NCBI RefSeq assembly: GCF_008831285.2
Contig: NC_045146.1
Span: 15,329,289-15,393,288 of the forward strand
DNA length: 64,000 nucleotides
Reading direction: 5' to 3'
DNA from: Nymphaea colorata
Taxonomy: Eukaryota; Streptophyta; Magnoliopsida; Nymphaeales; Nymphaeaceae
The notes under the pieces are model-generated. The model was not told where the DNA came from, searched no databases, and saw nothing but the letters and a program-made list of their open reading frames with translations. Shown here piece by piece: positions 22,936 through 36,314 of the stretch; position 1 is the first letter of the stretch; every line of letters begins with the position of its first letter. The position numbers and the translations under genes were made by a program.

Positions 22936-24105
22936 ATGTCTTCCTTCCATAGTGCTACAGCTCTGCTGCTGGTTCTGCTGCTTGGATGCTTCGTTGCTTC
23001 CATGGCAGATTTCTCATCCACTGTCGACATCACATGGGGAGACCACCGTGGCGCGATTAGCAGGAATGGTCAGCAGCTTAGCCTCTCTCTGGACAAGATA
23101 TCAGGTTCAGGTTTCCAATCCAAGCAGGAATTTCTATTTGGCAAGTTTGACATGAAAATTAAACTGGTCCCAGGCAACTCAGCAGGCACGGTTACTGCAT
23201 ACTATGTAAGTTTCCGAAATTCTTTTCCTCTGTAGAAGGGATGCCTTTTAATACGGAAAACTTCTTACAGATAATGAAGTCCTATCAAATTGCTCATGCT
23301 TCGTTTATTTTTGTAACAGCTGTCTTCCCAAGGGCCCTTCCATGATGAGATAGACATGGAGTTCCTAGGTAACCTCAGTGGCCAGCCCTACACTCTGCAC
23401 ACAAACGTCTACACACAGGGGAAGGGAAACAGAGAGCAGCAATTCCACCTCTGGTTCGACCCAACTGCTGACTTCCACACCTACACCATTCTCTGGAATC
23501 CCCAGCAGATAATGTAAGTCGAAGACGCACCACAGATCTTTAATCCACTGATCCTCAAGCTTGTCCCTTCTCTTTACAAGAAGCAATCCTAAGCAAGTGG
23601 CTTTTTTAGGTTGCTCAAATGCACTTACAAGTTAGAACTGTCTGTTGGATTAAGGCTCCATTAATCTTAATAACAGTGACAGTAACAATAAACTAATAAA
23701 GAACACGTTTTTGAAATGATTTGCAGGTTTTATGTGGATGGAGGGCTCATCAGAGTGTTTAGGAATCATCAATCAGCAGGAATAGGCTACCCAAGCAAGC
23801 AAGCGATGAGGTTGTACTCCAGCCTGTGGGATGCAGAGGACTGGGCTACACAGGGCGGCCGCGTCAAGACCGACTGGACAAAGGCACCTTTCACCGCAAC
23901 CTTCAGCAACATCGGCATCAGCGGATGCGCAAAAACAGGTTTGAGCTCCTCATGCGATGCTTCCTCTTCTGCTTGGATGAACCAAGCTGCGGTGACCTCG
24001 GACCTGCAGAAGATGAACTGGGTACAGAAGAACTACATGATCTATAACTACTGCAGAGATGTGCAGAGGTTCCCACAGGGTCTCCCACCCGAGTGCTCAC
24101 TCTAA
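22936..24105 (+). CDS. Xyloglucan endotransglucosylase/hydrolase (XTH), copy 1
   Basis: Exons 22936-23205, 23320-23513 and 23727-24105 have GT-AG borders and coherent phases and give 280 aa, normal for the family. Residues 1-24 are a signal peptide (hydrophobic core [15 protein letters not shown]). The GH16 active site reads [10 protein letters not shown], with nucleophile E100 and acid/base E104. The usual N-glycosylation sequon N108-L-S follows at once. The C-terminal XET_C domain includes [13 protein letters not shown] and ends [13 protein letters not shown] enzymes cut and religate xyloglucan chains in the cell wall. Catalytic residues and C-terminal cysteines look intact, so the product should be active. 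The first in-frame ATG is at 22936; the frame upstream is open only from a TTG. An AATAAA lies at 24162-24167. Confidence 0.95.
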
Positions 24106-25115
24106 GCAGCCTGCCCACTTCATACAAAAGTAGTTCTTGAAATTCTTTCATCAAATCTTGCAATAAAAGGGTGTTTTATTGCCAGAACTTTTTGTTTCTT
24201 TCCTTTCGGTCTCGCAAACTCTGTTTCAGCTCCTGTGAACGGGCCAGTGGACATGAGCTAGTGTGATAGTGGATCCTTTCTACATCACTTGTACTTTTAC
24301 AGTTTACACAAATATTTGTAATTATGTGTTTTCGTGAACAAGTTTGAATAGCACGAAGCTTGTGGTAGAAACTATGCGTCGCACTTAGCGTTGAGTGGCA
24401 TCAAAACGCAGAACGTGAACGGATTGTATTCGGGCCTCAGTATATTCCTCGCAGAATGTCGCCAAACAAGATACTGCATCGTGGATTGAAGCGAACGTAT
24501 AAGAAAAAGAAAAGGAAGTCACCGGATCCGTGTGGCTTATTAGATTGAACTTGAGGCCTTCCTGAGGTGATCAAAAGTTTCAATACTGGGGTTGTATCTA
24601 ATGGTGGGAACTGATAAGCTCTGCCTGCCTACAACTTACTCAAAAGAGATAGATTGAGAAAAAGGGAGAGACTATAGGGGCAACCAACGTATCATGGTGG
24701 TTTAAGCAACAATTATTGTAATTCAAGTCTGCATATAATTATTGGCTGAAGGTCAATAGCCCTAGTGGTGGTTTACCTTGGATCTAGGTAAGGGAGCTGA
24801 ACTATATATGACTCGTGCTGAGAGAGACTTCAAATGCACGCTTTTAAAAGTCTTTAAGATCCATGTTTTCCAAATATCCGCATAAAAGGCAGCCTTGGAG
24901 AAGGGTATGACTACAAGAGCAAAAGGAGCTGCAAAGAATAGTCATACTATATCTTTGACAAAAAAAGGAAAAAGAAAAAAAATGAAACTGCTTTTAAAAA
25001 AATTGAAATTGGCTAGGTTCAAGCCTCATTTAGGCCTGTTGGGCTGAGCAAGCCGAGTGCCAGGTGCAAAACTCGCCATGACCCAGTTCCCAACAAGCTC
25101 AAACTGTCTCGAGGG

Positions 25116-25214
25116 GCATAATATAACTGGTTAGACTGTTAGCTAGTGAGAACCCTGTCATGAAAGGTGCATAATGTAACTGGTTAGACTGGTAGCCGGT
25201 GAGAACCCTATCAT
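25116..25214. repeat. 53-bp tandem duplication
   Basis: GCATAAT(A/G)TAACTGGTTAGACT recurs at 25116 and 25169, each unit ending GTGAGAACCCT(G/A)TCAT. The ATAACTGGTTAGAC part looks a little like a tRNA A-box, so a decayed SINE is possible, but there is no B-box. Confidence 0.7.
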
Positions 25215-27985
25215 CAGTTTGATTTCTGTGGCTTCTTATGCTCTTGAATCACTATTCTCACTCTAAATCCTGATGCAAATTTAGAAGGCCCCTGAGGAAG
25301 GGAGGATTCTGGGTTCCTCGTTCCCTATGGAAACAAAACTCAAGCCACAGCTTGCAAGGGTAGATCTTGGGAGCTCCAGCTGCTTCACTCGGCTGGCATG
25401 CAGCAGTGGGGCACGAACAGAGTGTGGACCATGTCTCGATAAGGCCGGAAAATGTATGTGGCCCTGCCATTTACTACGTTGCAAATTTTTCTCCAAGTGG
25501 ACTCCCCTGGTGTCACCTTCATTCACAAACGGCGATGCCTGATTGAAATAACTTTTAACCTCATTCTTTTTAAAAATTTTATCTTATTTATATGACCAAT
25601 CCACATTAAACATGTGAATCGGCTGAAGCAGTATGTGCGTTGCGTGTGTGCGCGTGTGTGTGTTTACTTGGAAACTTATACATACGTGTTCTACCCTCAA
25701 AAATCATGTTCTTAAATATTTTGGTTGTCTTTGAATATAGGTAATTTCATAAATGGATGCAACATAACGTTTAGAGTATCATAAACTTTTTATGGATGTC
25801 TAGGATTTTATGAGTCACAGTAAGTGGAAACTATTGATTGTAAAGCTCTTGTAAAGGACATCTGTGCATCGTAAGGGCATGATACTTGTGATAATCTTGG
25901 ATATCCAAAACTTCATCCAATCAATTGGATTAATGCAAAACACCAAAGAATGTTGAAAAACTGCATGGCAACCTGGACATCATGAGACGCAGTGGGAGGC
26001 GAGGATCCAGGCACCCCTGTCCGTGTCCTTCTATACTCTTTTCCAATAAATCTTGAACTACAGCGGAGTTCCAGGTCGTACCCATGTCCATGTGACCTAG
26101 ATCTGTTCCAATTAAAGTTAACAAAAAAACTCCAACAGGTAAGAACCATGAAACATACAGGAAAAAAGATGGTAAATGAATTCTCCCCAATTATGGGAAT
26201 CCTAGACAAGTTGGGTTCCATTTTTCAAATCTCTAAGCGAATGGACAGACCCTTTTCCCACTCGCTGCCACATTCAGCCATCCCATAAACAGATTTTCAG
26301 GTCAGCTTATTTAATATCCAAGCGATACCCACAACCGTTTGTTCAGCTTGAATTGAAGGCAATTCCTTTCATTTCAAATATGGTCTCCACGAGCAGCTCC
26401 AATGGTGGACTTTTGTACAATCAAGGCATGAATTTCCTGCAAGTTGGTAAAGAGCATTCATTCATTCCCATCATATCTTTCTTCTTTATCAATGAATACT
26501 ATCTATTCCAGGCAAAGAAAGCCACTTTTAAGGGTAATTACAGATGACAGCTCAAAGTGTTGAACACGGATTTAACATGGTTGTCCTCATAAATCCTCTT
26601 TGACAGATTCAAGTGTGCCAAACATCAACTCCTCGATTCAGAGACCATAAAATTGATCTTTTCAAACTCGAATAAATGACCATATCATAGTGCAGTAACT
26701 GTTCCGTCGGTCAAGCGTAGTAGCATGTTTTCTGCATTACCATCACCAACCTAAAGATGTCAGCAGATCAACAAACCAAAAACAGTAGATTACAGCTAAG
26801 GAGATATAATATTAATATCAATGATTGAATGTATGAAGTAGAAGTAGGACTAAGGGCGTCGGTGGTTGGCATTAGAAGACCAAGCTTTGTTGGGGAAAGA
26901 GATAATTAATGGGTATGAACTTGAGGTTCAGCTGCTGCAAGGTTGGCCCATCCCCATCTTTCTACCCATTAAAGTTTGATGACCTCATATTGAGACTACA
27001 TGATCACTGTGGGGCCAAATATGTGCCTCCTCATTGGGCAGTGACATATTCAGATTTGACTTGCAAGTTGTAACTAAACAGCGTGCAAGCGATAAGGGTG
27101 ATTACATCTGAGTGAGAAATCGTCTTTGGGAGGTCAGAAATTTTTGTGCACAGTTCTTTTTTAGCTGTCATATACATGTGTTTACCATGGCAAGTGTACC
27201 TCAAAATTATTGGAATCATGAGAAATGGGGAGTGAAAATAATTGGGTTCGATGGTGTTACCAGAAGAACTCCCCCCGCGAGGATCTTCTCCCCATGTTCC
27301 GCCCTGCTTGTGATACTTATTAGATCTTCGAGGTCCTGCTCTCCTTCTCGAGGAGAATAAAAGTATAGAACTCTGAATGTGATCACAATATTTCTTTATA
27401 AATTATATTCTAAGCACCAAAAGACTCTGTTCTATGCTTCTTCAGCGAAAAGTAGCTACTGTTTTGTACAAGACGCGTTCTTCCCCTGTTGAAATGTGTG
27501 ACGTTATGCGTGTGCATCCAATGGGAGAAGGTAAACTTTCTTTAATAGACTCTGCACCTAGCACACAAACAAATCAGCCTACCAATGAATAATTTAATCA
27601 AGAGAACTTGTTTTCCTTCATAGAAAAACAAGATATCAATTATTTGATTGACCAAATTATTGAATAAGAAGTCGGAGGAGGGCACAGAGCCACGACCAAT
27701 CTGTTTCCTCGATTTTTCCTTTCTGCCTTTTTCTGTCAGAAATGAGGAACAGATGGGTTTTCTGTTCCTCTCTCTTCAAAGGCAGAAAAGACTTGTGAGT
27801 TATGAACAAGCAATTGCTTGGTTTAACCTATAAATGGAGGAAGATTCCCGTGGGCTTCTGCAAACTCGTTTTTTCATAAACCATTTGCACACATAGTGAA
27901 AACTTGGACCTCTGACTTCCAATCTTGGGAGCCATTCTCGTCTTTCCTTTGAAATCCAGACACAGTTATCCAAAATTAAAATTGC

Positions 27986-28100
27986 TTTGGATGACACTTT
28001 CAAAAAACTTGGGTGTAGTGACATCTGATTCTGAAAATTATGAAAATAAATTTTTGCCAAAACTGGTTTTGACAAAACCCAGCTTTGATGTCATCCAAAC
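27986..28100. repeat. Small foldback element
   Basis: TTTGGATGACAC at 27986 is mirrored by GATGTCATCCAAA at 28088-28099. Between them are GCCAAAACTGGTTTTG and similar short palindromes. It resembles a very small MITE; no target duplication was found. Confidence 0.4.
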
Positions 28101-29262
28101 GGTCTTCAAATGAGATTTCAGAGGCAAAACCAGGTTTTGAAATGCCCCTCATAATCATAGATTGGGATGGTGTTCGTCGTATACTATAAAAAAATAAAAA
28201 GAATGTCTCCAAACTTGATTTAAATTAAAAAAGTATAATCTCGTCCTACACACTTAAAAAATTTTGTCCCTTCATGTCTTCTACTATCATCGACTACCCT
28301 TTCGTGTTTCCCATATTTGTCTCATTATGTTTATATGTGCAACCATTGGACTTATAAAATAACCTGATATCATACATTTTTGTGGGTAATATTGCGGTTA
28401 TGAACAGCAGGAGACTTTGGGGTACAATTGGATAGCTGGAAGGTGAGGTCAGAGTCAGACTATATTGTTCTTCTGGTCCATACTTTAAAAGGCCCCCACT
28501 GTTTCCCATGATTTAAAAAATAAAAACAAAAAAGCAGTTCATGTTTAGTTCACCTACTTGCCTAGGTATTACCACGGGTTGTTGCCTGATAAAAAAAGTT
28601 ACTGAAAAGTAATAAAATGTTTTACCTTTCCAAATTCACTCTGAACTTTCGAAAGTTCATTGTTCATCTCTAGGGAAAATTCACTTTTAACCATGATTAG
28701 TACTTGCGTTAGTCATTACAGAGCCATTTTTGTCTCATTAAAAAAAAAGTACTCGCATAATAAAAATATACCTAATTCCGTTCCATTTTATATATGCTAT
28801 CCCACTAAAAAGAAATAGTTTTAATGATAAATCAACTTAACCTAAAGAACTATAGCTTAGAACTCTTTAGTAAATTCAAGACAGGATCAATGAAAGATGG
28901 ATTTTACATTTCCTCATTAGAAAGAACTATATATATAATGCAGCAAGTCATATCTGCATGAGGCGGGCTCATACCCTTGCAGCCTTCGATTTTGAATGTC
29001 AAAGAAATGTTCATATAATTCCAATGTAGACGTCCAATTTAACAAAGCACAAATATTCAAACCAAAATGCCGATGAAAGATGAGGACAAATTAAGTCACA
29101 GAAAATGCAAAAGTAAGCCAATAATTGTATGCACATTTTCTTTTCTGGTTTCTATGATAAAGGCGAGTGAGTGGGTCCTATTACAGCCCATGCCCAGCTG
29201 CCTTTCCCACGTCTGTAGACTTGCTTTTAGGTTTCTTCTTAGATCTTAGTGCAATTGGTGGC

Positions 29263-29270
29263 TATAAATA
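29263..29270 (+). promoter_or_regulatory. TATA box of the second XTH gene
   Basis: TATAAATA lies 164 bp upstream of the ATG, at nearly the same distance and in the same GCTATAAATA context as in the first XTH gene. Confidence 0.65.
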
Positions 29271-29433
29271 CACTGGCTTCGGTGAGGTGTTGAACTACTC
29301 CTCTCTCGCACACAATTTCTTCTTCTACACCAACTTCACTCCTGCAAATACATAAACGCTGTTGATCTTATAATACTTCTAGCAATTAATCAGAAGCTTC
29401 AGCCTGAGTTGAGTCTACTTCTTTCACCCCAGC

Positions 29434-30865
29434 ATGTATTCCCCTGCAATTCTGTTTCTGCTCTCGAGCGCGTTCATCAGCGCATCCATGGCAAACTTCG
29501 GGACCGACGTCGATGTCACCTGGGGAGGTCAGAGGGCCGTGGTCACCAACAACGGCCAGCAGCTTAGCCTCTCCCTCGATCGGTCATCCGGCGCCGGTTT
29601 CCAATCCAAGCAGGAGTTTCTCTTTGGGAAGTTCGACATGAAAATCAAGCTCGTTCATGGCAACTCAGCTGGCACTGTCACTGCCTACTACGTAAGTATA
29701 CCTTGCAGTGCTAATGGTGTTTGATCGACATGAGAGAAGGATGGAAATGTCAATGCATGGCAATGAATTTTATGTTGGAAAAACTCATAGTGATCAGTCT
29801 ACATAGTTGACACATGATATACATGTAATATGTGAACATCCTTTCTGAATATATGCGAGTAGGCAAACGCTGATGGCTTTTTCCTTCTTCTAATCTTGGA
29901 GCAGCTGTCTTCCCAAGGAGCTCTGCACGACGAGATAGACATGGAGTTCCTGGGCAACCTTAGTGGCCAGCCCTACACTCTGCACACCAACGTCTACACA
30001 CAAGGGAAGGGAAACAAAGAGCAGCAATTTCACCTCTGGTTCGACCCAACTGCTGATTTCCACACCTACACCATCCTCTGGAATCCCCAACAGATAATGT
30101 AAGTCATGCATGAATACATATCTTAACATGCTCAATTAAATGTCACGTTTTCAACTCTTTTGCATACCAATTCATGCATGCATGTCTAACACTCCATTTT
30201 CAAAAAGATTTAGTTTCTTAATAAAGTTTGTGATAGATCTTCAAAAACTTAAGAAAGTTACTAAGTAATTGGTTGTCCTATTTCTGAGTCTTTTTGAATC
30301 AAAATCAAAGCCGTCTGAGATCCATCAAACAAAAAGCTCAAGCCTGGTGTGAAAGTTGGTTAGGTCATTATAATATGTGGAGGATATTTGTTACTCGGGG
30401 GTACATACTCATATACATACACACATACATGCATAGAGATATTTTGTTGCATGGTGATTCACATATTGTATGATGAAATGAAGGTGGTACGTGGACGGGA
30501 CTCCCATTAGAGTGTACAGGAATCATGAATCATCAGGAGTAGCTTATCCAAGCAAGCAGGCAATGAGGATGTATTCAAGCCTGTGGGATGCAGAGGACTG
30601 GGCCACCCAGGGAGGCCGCGTCAAGACCGACTGGACCCAGGCTCCTTTCACAGCTAGCTTCAGCAATGTTGACATCAATGGCTGTGTGTGGTCCGGCTCC
30701 GGTTCATCGTGCGGACCGTCTTCGTCTTCATGGATGAACCAGGTTCTAGTGGCCTCGGACCAACAAAAGCTGGCCTGGGTGCAAAAGAACTACATGACCT
30801 ACAACTACTGCAGTGATGCACAGAGGTTTCCACAAGGCCTCCCACCAGAGTGTTCCTTGGCTTGA
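29434..30865 (+). CDS. Xyloglucan endotransglucosylase/hydrolase (XTH), copy 2
   Basis: Exons 29434-29691, 29905-30098 and 30484-30865 give 277 aa. Exon 2 is again 194 bp and both introns sit at the same codons as in copy 1, so the genes are tandem duplicates. A signal peptide ([15 protein letters not shown]) precedes the mature start [12 protein letters not shown]. The active site [10 protein letters not shown] puts the nucleophile at E96 and the acid/base at E100, followed by N104-L-S. The C-terminus ends [13 protein letters not shown] with the conserved cysteines. Intron 2 (385 bp) has a poor pyrimidine tract before its AAATGAAG acceptor, but phase and homology require this site. Role: xyloglucan remodelling in the wall. 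Confidence 0.94.
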
Positions 30866-31309
30866 CCATACGTAGATTTTGTTGGCCCGGCCGGACTTCT
30901 ATTCATTAGTTGCCACATTAATCTTGTTCAAGAACTATATAAGAAATAATGAGTGTCAGGTATGAAGATTATTAGATTAATTAAAGCCTTGGTTCTTCGA
31001 ACATATTGTATGTTATGTACATGATTAATCAAAGGAAGCTGAATGGCATGATTAATCTGTTTTGCGTTTATGCCACATTCTATTGCGATAATAATTAATG
31101 TTCGCCGGAAAAGAATTTCAACTACCAGCCTTATAAAACTTTTGGGATTCATTTTTTCAAAGTTTTAATTTGTTTGAAAATCGAAATAAAGGCCTTTCTA
31201 GAATAAGAAATTGAAGTTTATTTATGGTTCAAGAAGATTTTCGTTTTTCTTTTTTTTTTTGTGTTCATTTAAAGGAATACATTTTTAACATGGGGAACGA
31301 CTTGGTTTG

Positions 31310-31600
31310 AACGGTTCAATTCACATCAAGTTTGAGCTCGACCCTAAATTTAATATAAAATAATATATAATTATAATTAATTATAATAATATATAATTAT
31401 ATATTTAAATGATAAAATAATATTAAATATGAGTTACCGAATTTAATCAGGCTTATTTAAAGCGTCGGGCACTCAGTCGGCTACTTTGTCCGATGCCAAG
31501 CTTTTCAAACTCGCTTAGATGAGTGTCTTTCCTAACTCGAACTCCGCTCATTCATTCAACAAGGCTAGCACGAGCTAGCATATTGTCCACCTTCTGGTGC
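31310..31600. repeat. Decayed AT-rich MITE-like block
   Basis: An A/T-only core (about 31346-31430) is flanked by GTTTGAGCTCGACCC and AACTCGAACTCCGCTC. This is the same architecture as the hAT-type elements at 8847 and 15871. Termini are not readable. Confidence 0.45.
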
Positions 31601-31867
31601 CTCTTCGCGCGCTACCGCGGCATATTCAAGCAGCCGACCGGCTGAGAACGCCGAACTTGCGGTTTTCCGGTGACGGCTCTGCGTTGACGTTTTCATCGCG
31701 TGGCAAACTTAGGGTTTGGTTTCTCATTTCGCTTATAAGCAATCTGCTCCTTGAATTCTTTCTTGCAATTCTTTGCCTTTTCGTTCTTTCTTCCAGATAC
31801 GACTTTGGTTTGCTCGATCGTTTCTGTTTAACGACCGATTCTCTAACCAAAGTGCAAAAATGTCGAT

Positions 31868-32092
31868 ATGGTATCCAGAAAGGCGTTAACGTCATCGAAT
31901 TACAAAAAGAAGCGAAGTCTGGTCGCTTCGCCTCCGCGAACGGGTATAGAGATTAAAGCTTCTAACTTACGATTGTCTCGCCTCGAACGCAGTTGTGCAT
32001 TGGAGACACAGCGTGAGTTGTTAATCCCCTGTCCTAGTACTAAACCTTTCCAAGACCAAGGAAGACTCGGGCAACAGAATGACATGGTTTAG
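31868..32092 (+). CDS. Possible small or first-exon coding frame, unrecognised
   Basis: ATG 31868 opens 74 codons of basic sequence (starts MVSRKALTSSNYKKKRS). It follows a leader-like T/C-rich stretch (AAACTTAGGGTTTGGTTTC and TTCTTTCTTGCAATTC). A possible donor, CAGC|GTGAGT, lies at about 32010. A short upstream frame (MSIWYPERR) starts 9 nt earlier, which argues against efficient use of this ATG. No domain is recognised. Confidence 0.2.
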   Translation: MVSRKALTSSNYKKKRSLVASPPRTGIEIKASNLRLSRLERSCALETQRELLIPCPSTKPFQDQGRLGQQNDMV

Positions 32093-34289
32093 ACTTGATT
32101 TAAAGTCTTCAACTTGACGCCATATTCCCCTCCTAGCACTTGCTCAACATGTTGGAGTTGGGATAATTATACTAGGCAATGCAATCGTTTGACTGAATTG
32201 GTCTTTCTTTTTATGTACTTTTTGATTGGAAGGTAACATGGATGAATTTCAGTTAAGTTGTTGAAAAGTAGTTTCTGGCGCCTAATGCTGAAGGTTAAGA
32301 ACGAGGCTCGAATGATTGTTATCGTGGTGAAACACGAAGTAGTTATCGTGAAGTCTTCGTTTTTTCGAACTGTGAGAGTGCCTGGACCACCAAGCGTTAC
32401 CAGGAAAATACTACGGAGAAAGCTCAGGCAATGAAGTGGCAAGGTTGGGTTTTAATCTAGGGTATTCAACTTCACACCCTTACGTTCTCCTCTTACGTTC
32501 TGTTCACCAGCTTCATGGAAGACTTCGTAGTGGGAATTTGGACCAATGACTACTAAGAAATTCAGATATTATACATTCATGCAGCCCTGTGCAAAGAAGT
32601 AACATCTGGAGACACTTTTGATGTTCAATCTCCCATTGAGAATGTAAATCTCCTTAGGTAGCTTGATTGTTTCCAATATCATATAGCATCCAATGGCATT
32701 TCAAATTGTTGCACATTGGAACTCCTGATGCAATTTACTGATCTGATTCAGCTAGTGTTTCCAAATTTTGAATTCAAGCTGGTCTATCTGTTTTGTTCTG
32801 CAAAATGTTGTTTTCATTCTGTTCAACCCCTTACGAAACATAGGATTCACTTGATCCTGTGTAAACAAGAAAAGTAACATCTGGAGGCCTCTTTGACAAT
32901 CAATCTTCCCATCGAAAACAAAATTCTTCTTAGGTAGTTTGCATTGTGATGTAGCATCCACAACATTCCACATTGCTGCAAACTGACTCCTAATGCAATC
33001 TACTGATCAGATTCATCCAAATGTTTCCAAAAATTTGAAGAATGGTTACAAGCTCTTCTATTTGTTTTCACTTTTCAACCCTTATGGAACTTTCACGCAT
33101 GTCAGATATTACAGTTGAAGAGTTAGTTCTTGCAAATCAAACTTATAAACTGTGCATGCACATTGAAAATTTTGAAAAAGTGTGACAGGAAAAAAAAAAC
33201 AAAAACAAAAATTTCAGTCACCATATACAGACCAGAAAATGCCATCCGCAACATAACTCAAGGCACTTCATCCTTGATTCACAGTTAATTTTAAACAGTT
33301 TTACATTTAAAATTTTTATTCATCCTATGTTCCCAAGAATAACCAATCTGAAGAAAAAGAAACAAAGCTTGTGACAAGAAACTTGCAAAGAAATGGCGTT
33401 GGATGATTCTTTCAAGTCTTTGACTATGGTGCAATATGCATCAGATCAGTAGTCATTTTGCTGCCTCAACATGCATTGTTGTTGTTGTTTCTAATTTTTA
33501 TCAACAGTGTTCATACAACCATCTGTTTGATATGTTCATGATGGAAAACTATAAAGATTTACCATGGGTAATGAGATCTGGTCAAAAATGTCATCTGCAA
33601 AATAATATATATAATTTTCGATATGATTAGCTTTGGTAGTTTTCGTCGTTCATATGGATCTGTTCGTGGAATTGATTACAGTTGTAAAATGTGTTTTTTC
33701 TTTTTACATTTTTTGCTTGTAGAATGCTGTCAGAACAATGACCTTATGATGTCATTCTGGTATTTGTTACCGTGTTAAAAGGGCATATTCTGCTTCACTT
33801 AATTTTATGTTGCTAAATTAATGGTTTCAAATTTGTCAAGTTTAGGTTGTAGGTTTTCTTGACTTGTTTATTTTATGATTTGAGCAACCATGCGTTCTCA
33901 TGTGAGCAATGGCCTTCTTGTTTGTTGATCTATCAGTTTGATTAAGCCCCTTTACTGCATACTTGTGTGTCTATGTGCTAAGGACAATGTAGCTGTCTTT
34001 ATATGTTCACTAGGCATCATTTAAACATTTTTTGTGTTCTTAGTTATTTTTGCATCTTTGGCCTACTTGCAGTCATAGTGGGGTGCACCCTCCAGTAATG
34101 GCCTTTCATCTTGCGTCTATGAACTAAAGGTTTTAGGAGGGAAAAGAGATAGATGGTCAATTTTCCAGGAGACATATTACTTGAATGAATCTCTAGTTTA
34201 TGGATTTACATTATCCAAAGTATTCTTGAATTTCTTCTCAAACCCTGAGCTTGGATTGAATTGGTATTATTGGAACCTTAAACATGCAG

Positions 34290-34773
34290 CACGATGAAGC
34301 ATGATATTGCTGCTTTTGACTATTTGAAAAGGTTAGATTTCCTTTGTCTAATTCATATGTTGTTTACCTGGGTTTTAATCCCATTCCCAGCCTCGAACGT
34401 GGTTTGATTCATTAGGATGCGTCTACTCTTTTTGTCCAGCATTTCATGGCATGGTCATATTTTCTTCACAGAAGCACTCTCATCAAAATGGCAATCATTT
34501 GTTCCTTCATTATGGGGAACGAAAGAGTTCCTCCATTGATGCCTTGCAGTGAAATAATGACATCATTATTGAAGATATTTCAATCTAGGTACTTTTGAAT
34601 GCCAGCTTATCTTTACTGTTGCTGCTACTTTGGTGTGCTGGATGAAATCTTCCCATGTTACATGTTTCACAGTTTGCAGGAAATATCCTGTTCCAAAAAA
34701 TGATTTACCTTTTACAGCAGGAGTAAAGGACTCTCCTGGCAATCTACATATCATATATTCGACTGGTACAATC
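34290..34773 (+). CDS. Possible pair of phase-compatible plus-strand exons, unrecognised
   Basis: ACATGCAG|C starts a 42-bp exon (34290-34331, frame TMKHDIAAFDYLK) that ends AAAAG|GTTAGA. Its phase fits a second piece after CAGTTTGCAG|G at about 34680. That piece reads KYPVPKNDLPFTAGVK and continues to a stop at 34773. A minus-strand frame (34566-34754) covers the second piece and could be the coding one instead. Upstream partners are not established and no family is recognised. Confidence 0.22.
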
Positions 34774-35336
34774 TAACCACACTGCCACTCTATTTCAAAA
34801 GCAACCTTGTCACATGAGCCATACTCGTCATACCACCTATAGTTTTCCTCCCACAAGTAAGGTACAATGAGATTGGCTATCTTGAAGATATTCTTGCTAT
34901 ATATGACAAAATTTGTGCCATAAGCTACTGTTGCAGTATGCCTAAGCCCCAGCTTTCCAGATGCTTATTTCTCTCCTGAGTCGTATGTGATCTATGTAAG
35001 CAGCAATCCTCAACAGTTTCTCCTAAATATTTTACTTTGTCCAGATATTATAGCCCTAAGCCCTCAGTTCCCTTATTTTGTCCAGCAGCATATTTTGAAA
35101 TCTCAAAGAGTACCTGAAGTTTGGATTATGTTCTTCTTGATTTATTGCCTAGAGTTATGTATCTTCTGAAATTGAATGTTAGGAAAATTATACTGGAATT
35201 CAATGATTTCACATACTGCATTGTTGTGGAAACAGCATATTCCACATTATTTCCCTATACATCACAGTTGAAAAAGCCTCTTATAGTACCTCAAGATTAG
35301 ATCATTTTTTTTCGTACTTATTTGTGGAGCTCTAAA

Positions 35337-35645
35337 TGTTAGGAATGAGGCCTTCTATCTATCTCACTCACGACACTAAGAAAAAAAACAGAGGACGAGG
35401 AGGAAGTAGAAGACACAAGGATTTTTACATAATTAGGAAACAGAGTTCTCCTATGTCCACAGCCGCACAGGGTTTTTCACTATCCCAGAAGGATTGAAGA
35501 ATACAAGGAAAAAATACCGCCCCCTCTTAAACATGGGGATTAGAGGAAACCCGTAAAAGGAAAAATTACATGAATGCCGTTACAAAAAAAATTCTCAGAA
35601 ATTAGGGAAGCCTATTAAGTATAGATTAGGCTCCAGACTCCAACA
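35337..35645. mobile_element. Solo LTR, copy 1
   Basis: Starts TGTTAGGAATGAGGCC and ends CTCCAACA, the TG...CA form of an LTR. The flanking pentamers are CTAAA and CTACA, a 4/5 match. The interior matches 40502-40798 (AGGCCTTCT, GGTTTTTCACT, CTCTTAAACATGGGGATTAG, AAAATTACATGAATG). There is no internal retrotransposon sequence beside it. Confidence 0.75.
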
Positions 35646-36314
35646 CTACATTATGACCACTATGAGGATTGTGAATGTAGAAAGCAGAGGATACATTTTT
35701 GAGGGTTTAGAAGACTATATTTTACAAGTAATACAACCATATTTGGGACATATGTGAAGATTATGTTATCTGGAAAGGTCTTCTCATTTTTCTTCTGCAA
35801 TTGAGTTTTCTGCGTCCTTGACCTGCTTCATAAAAGCAATCAGGATAATCACACTGAAGATGTATTCTAGATCCAGATTTACATTATGTTCTAAACTTCA
35901 GTGCTGAGGATGTGAGAAATAGGTTTTCGCTTTTTGTGACTTTATAGGTGCTTTAACCTTTATAGTTGGCTCAAGCTCCTCTTTCCTTCTGTTCTTGTCT
36001 TCTCTTTGATGTGGAAAGTTCGTTTTAATTTTCCTTCAGTGCGCTTCATATGTGTGGTATGGTGACACAGAGGACACATATAAAGGTGATTCTGCAGAAA
36101 CACTAATCTACTCATTTCTTCATTTTGTATGTTATATACAATTGGTAAAACATTATTGAATAGATAGCGAAACTAGGAAGGATCTACTCATCTCTTTTCT
36201 GTTGACAGATGGGGATCAGCACTTCCGCTCCAGACCTGGTGTGTCTCCTGATAGGAAGACCTAGTAAGAAGACAAATGACCAATTCTCTCTTTGTCTCTC
36301 TCTCTCTCTCTCTC

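Larger units (their letters stand above)
24168..29262. other. Spacer between the two XTH genes
   Basis: About 5 kb without a gene that I can support. It holds a 53-bp tandem duplication near 25116, a GT-rich run near 25634-25661 and a small foldback near 27986. Several 60-100-codon frames occur, mostly overlapping in opposite directions. Confidence 0.5.

Noticed and set aside
25913-26288. Overlapping 86-102-codon frames on both strands
   Set aside because: They conflict in direction and have no domain, splice signals or promoter.
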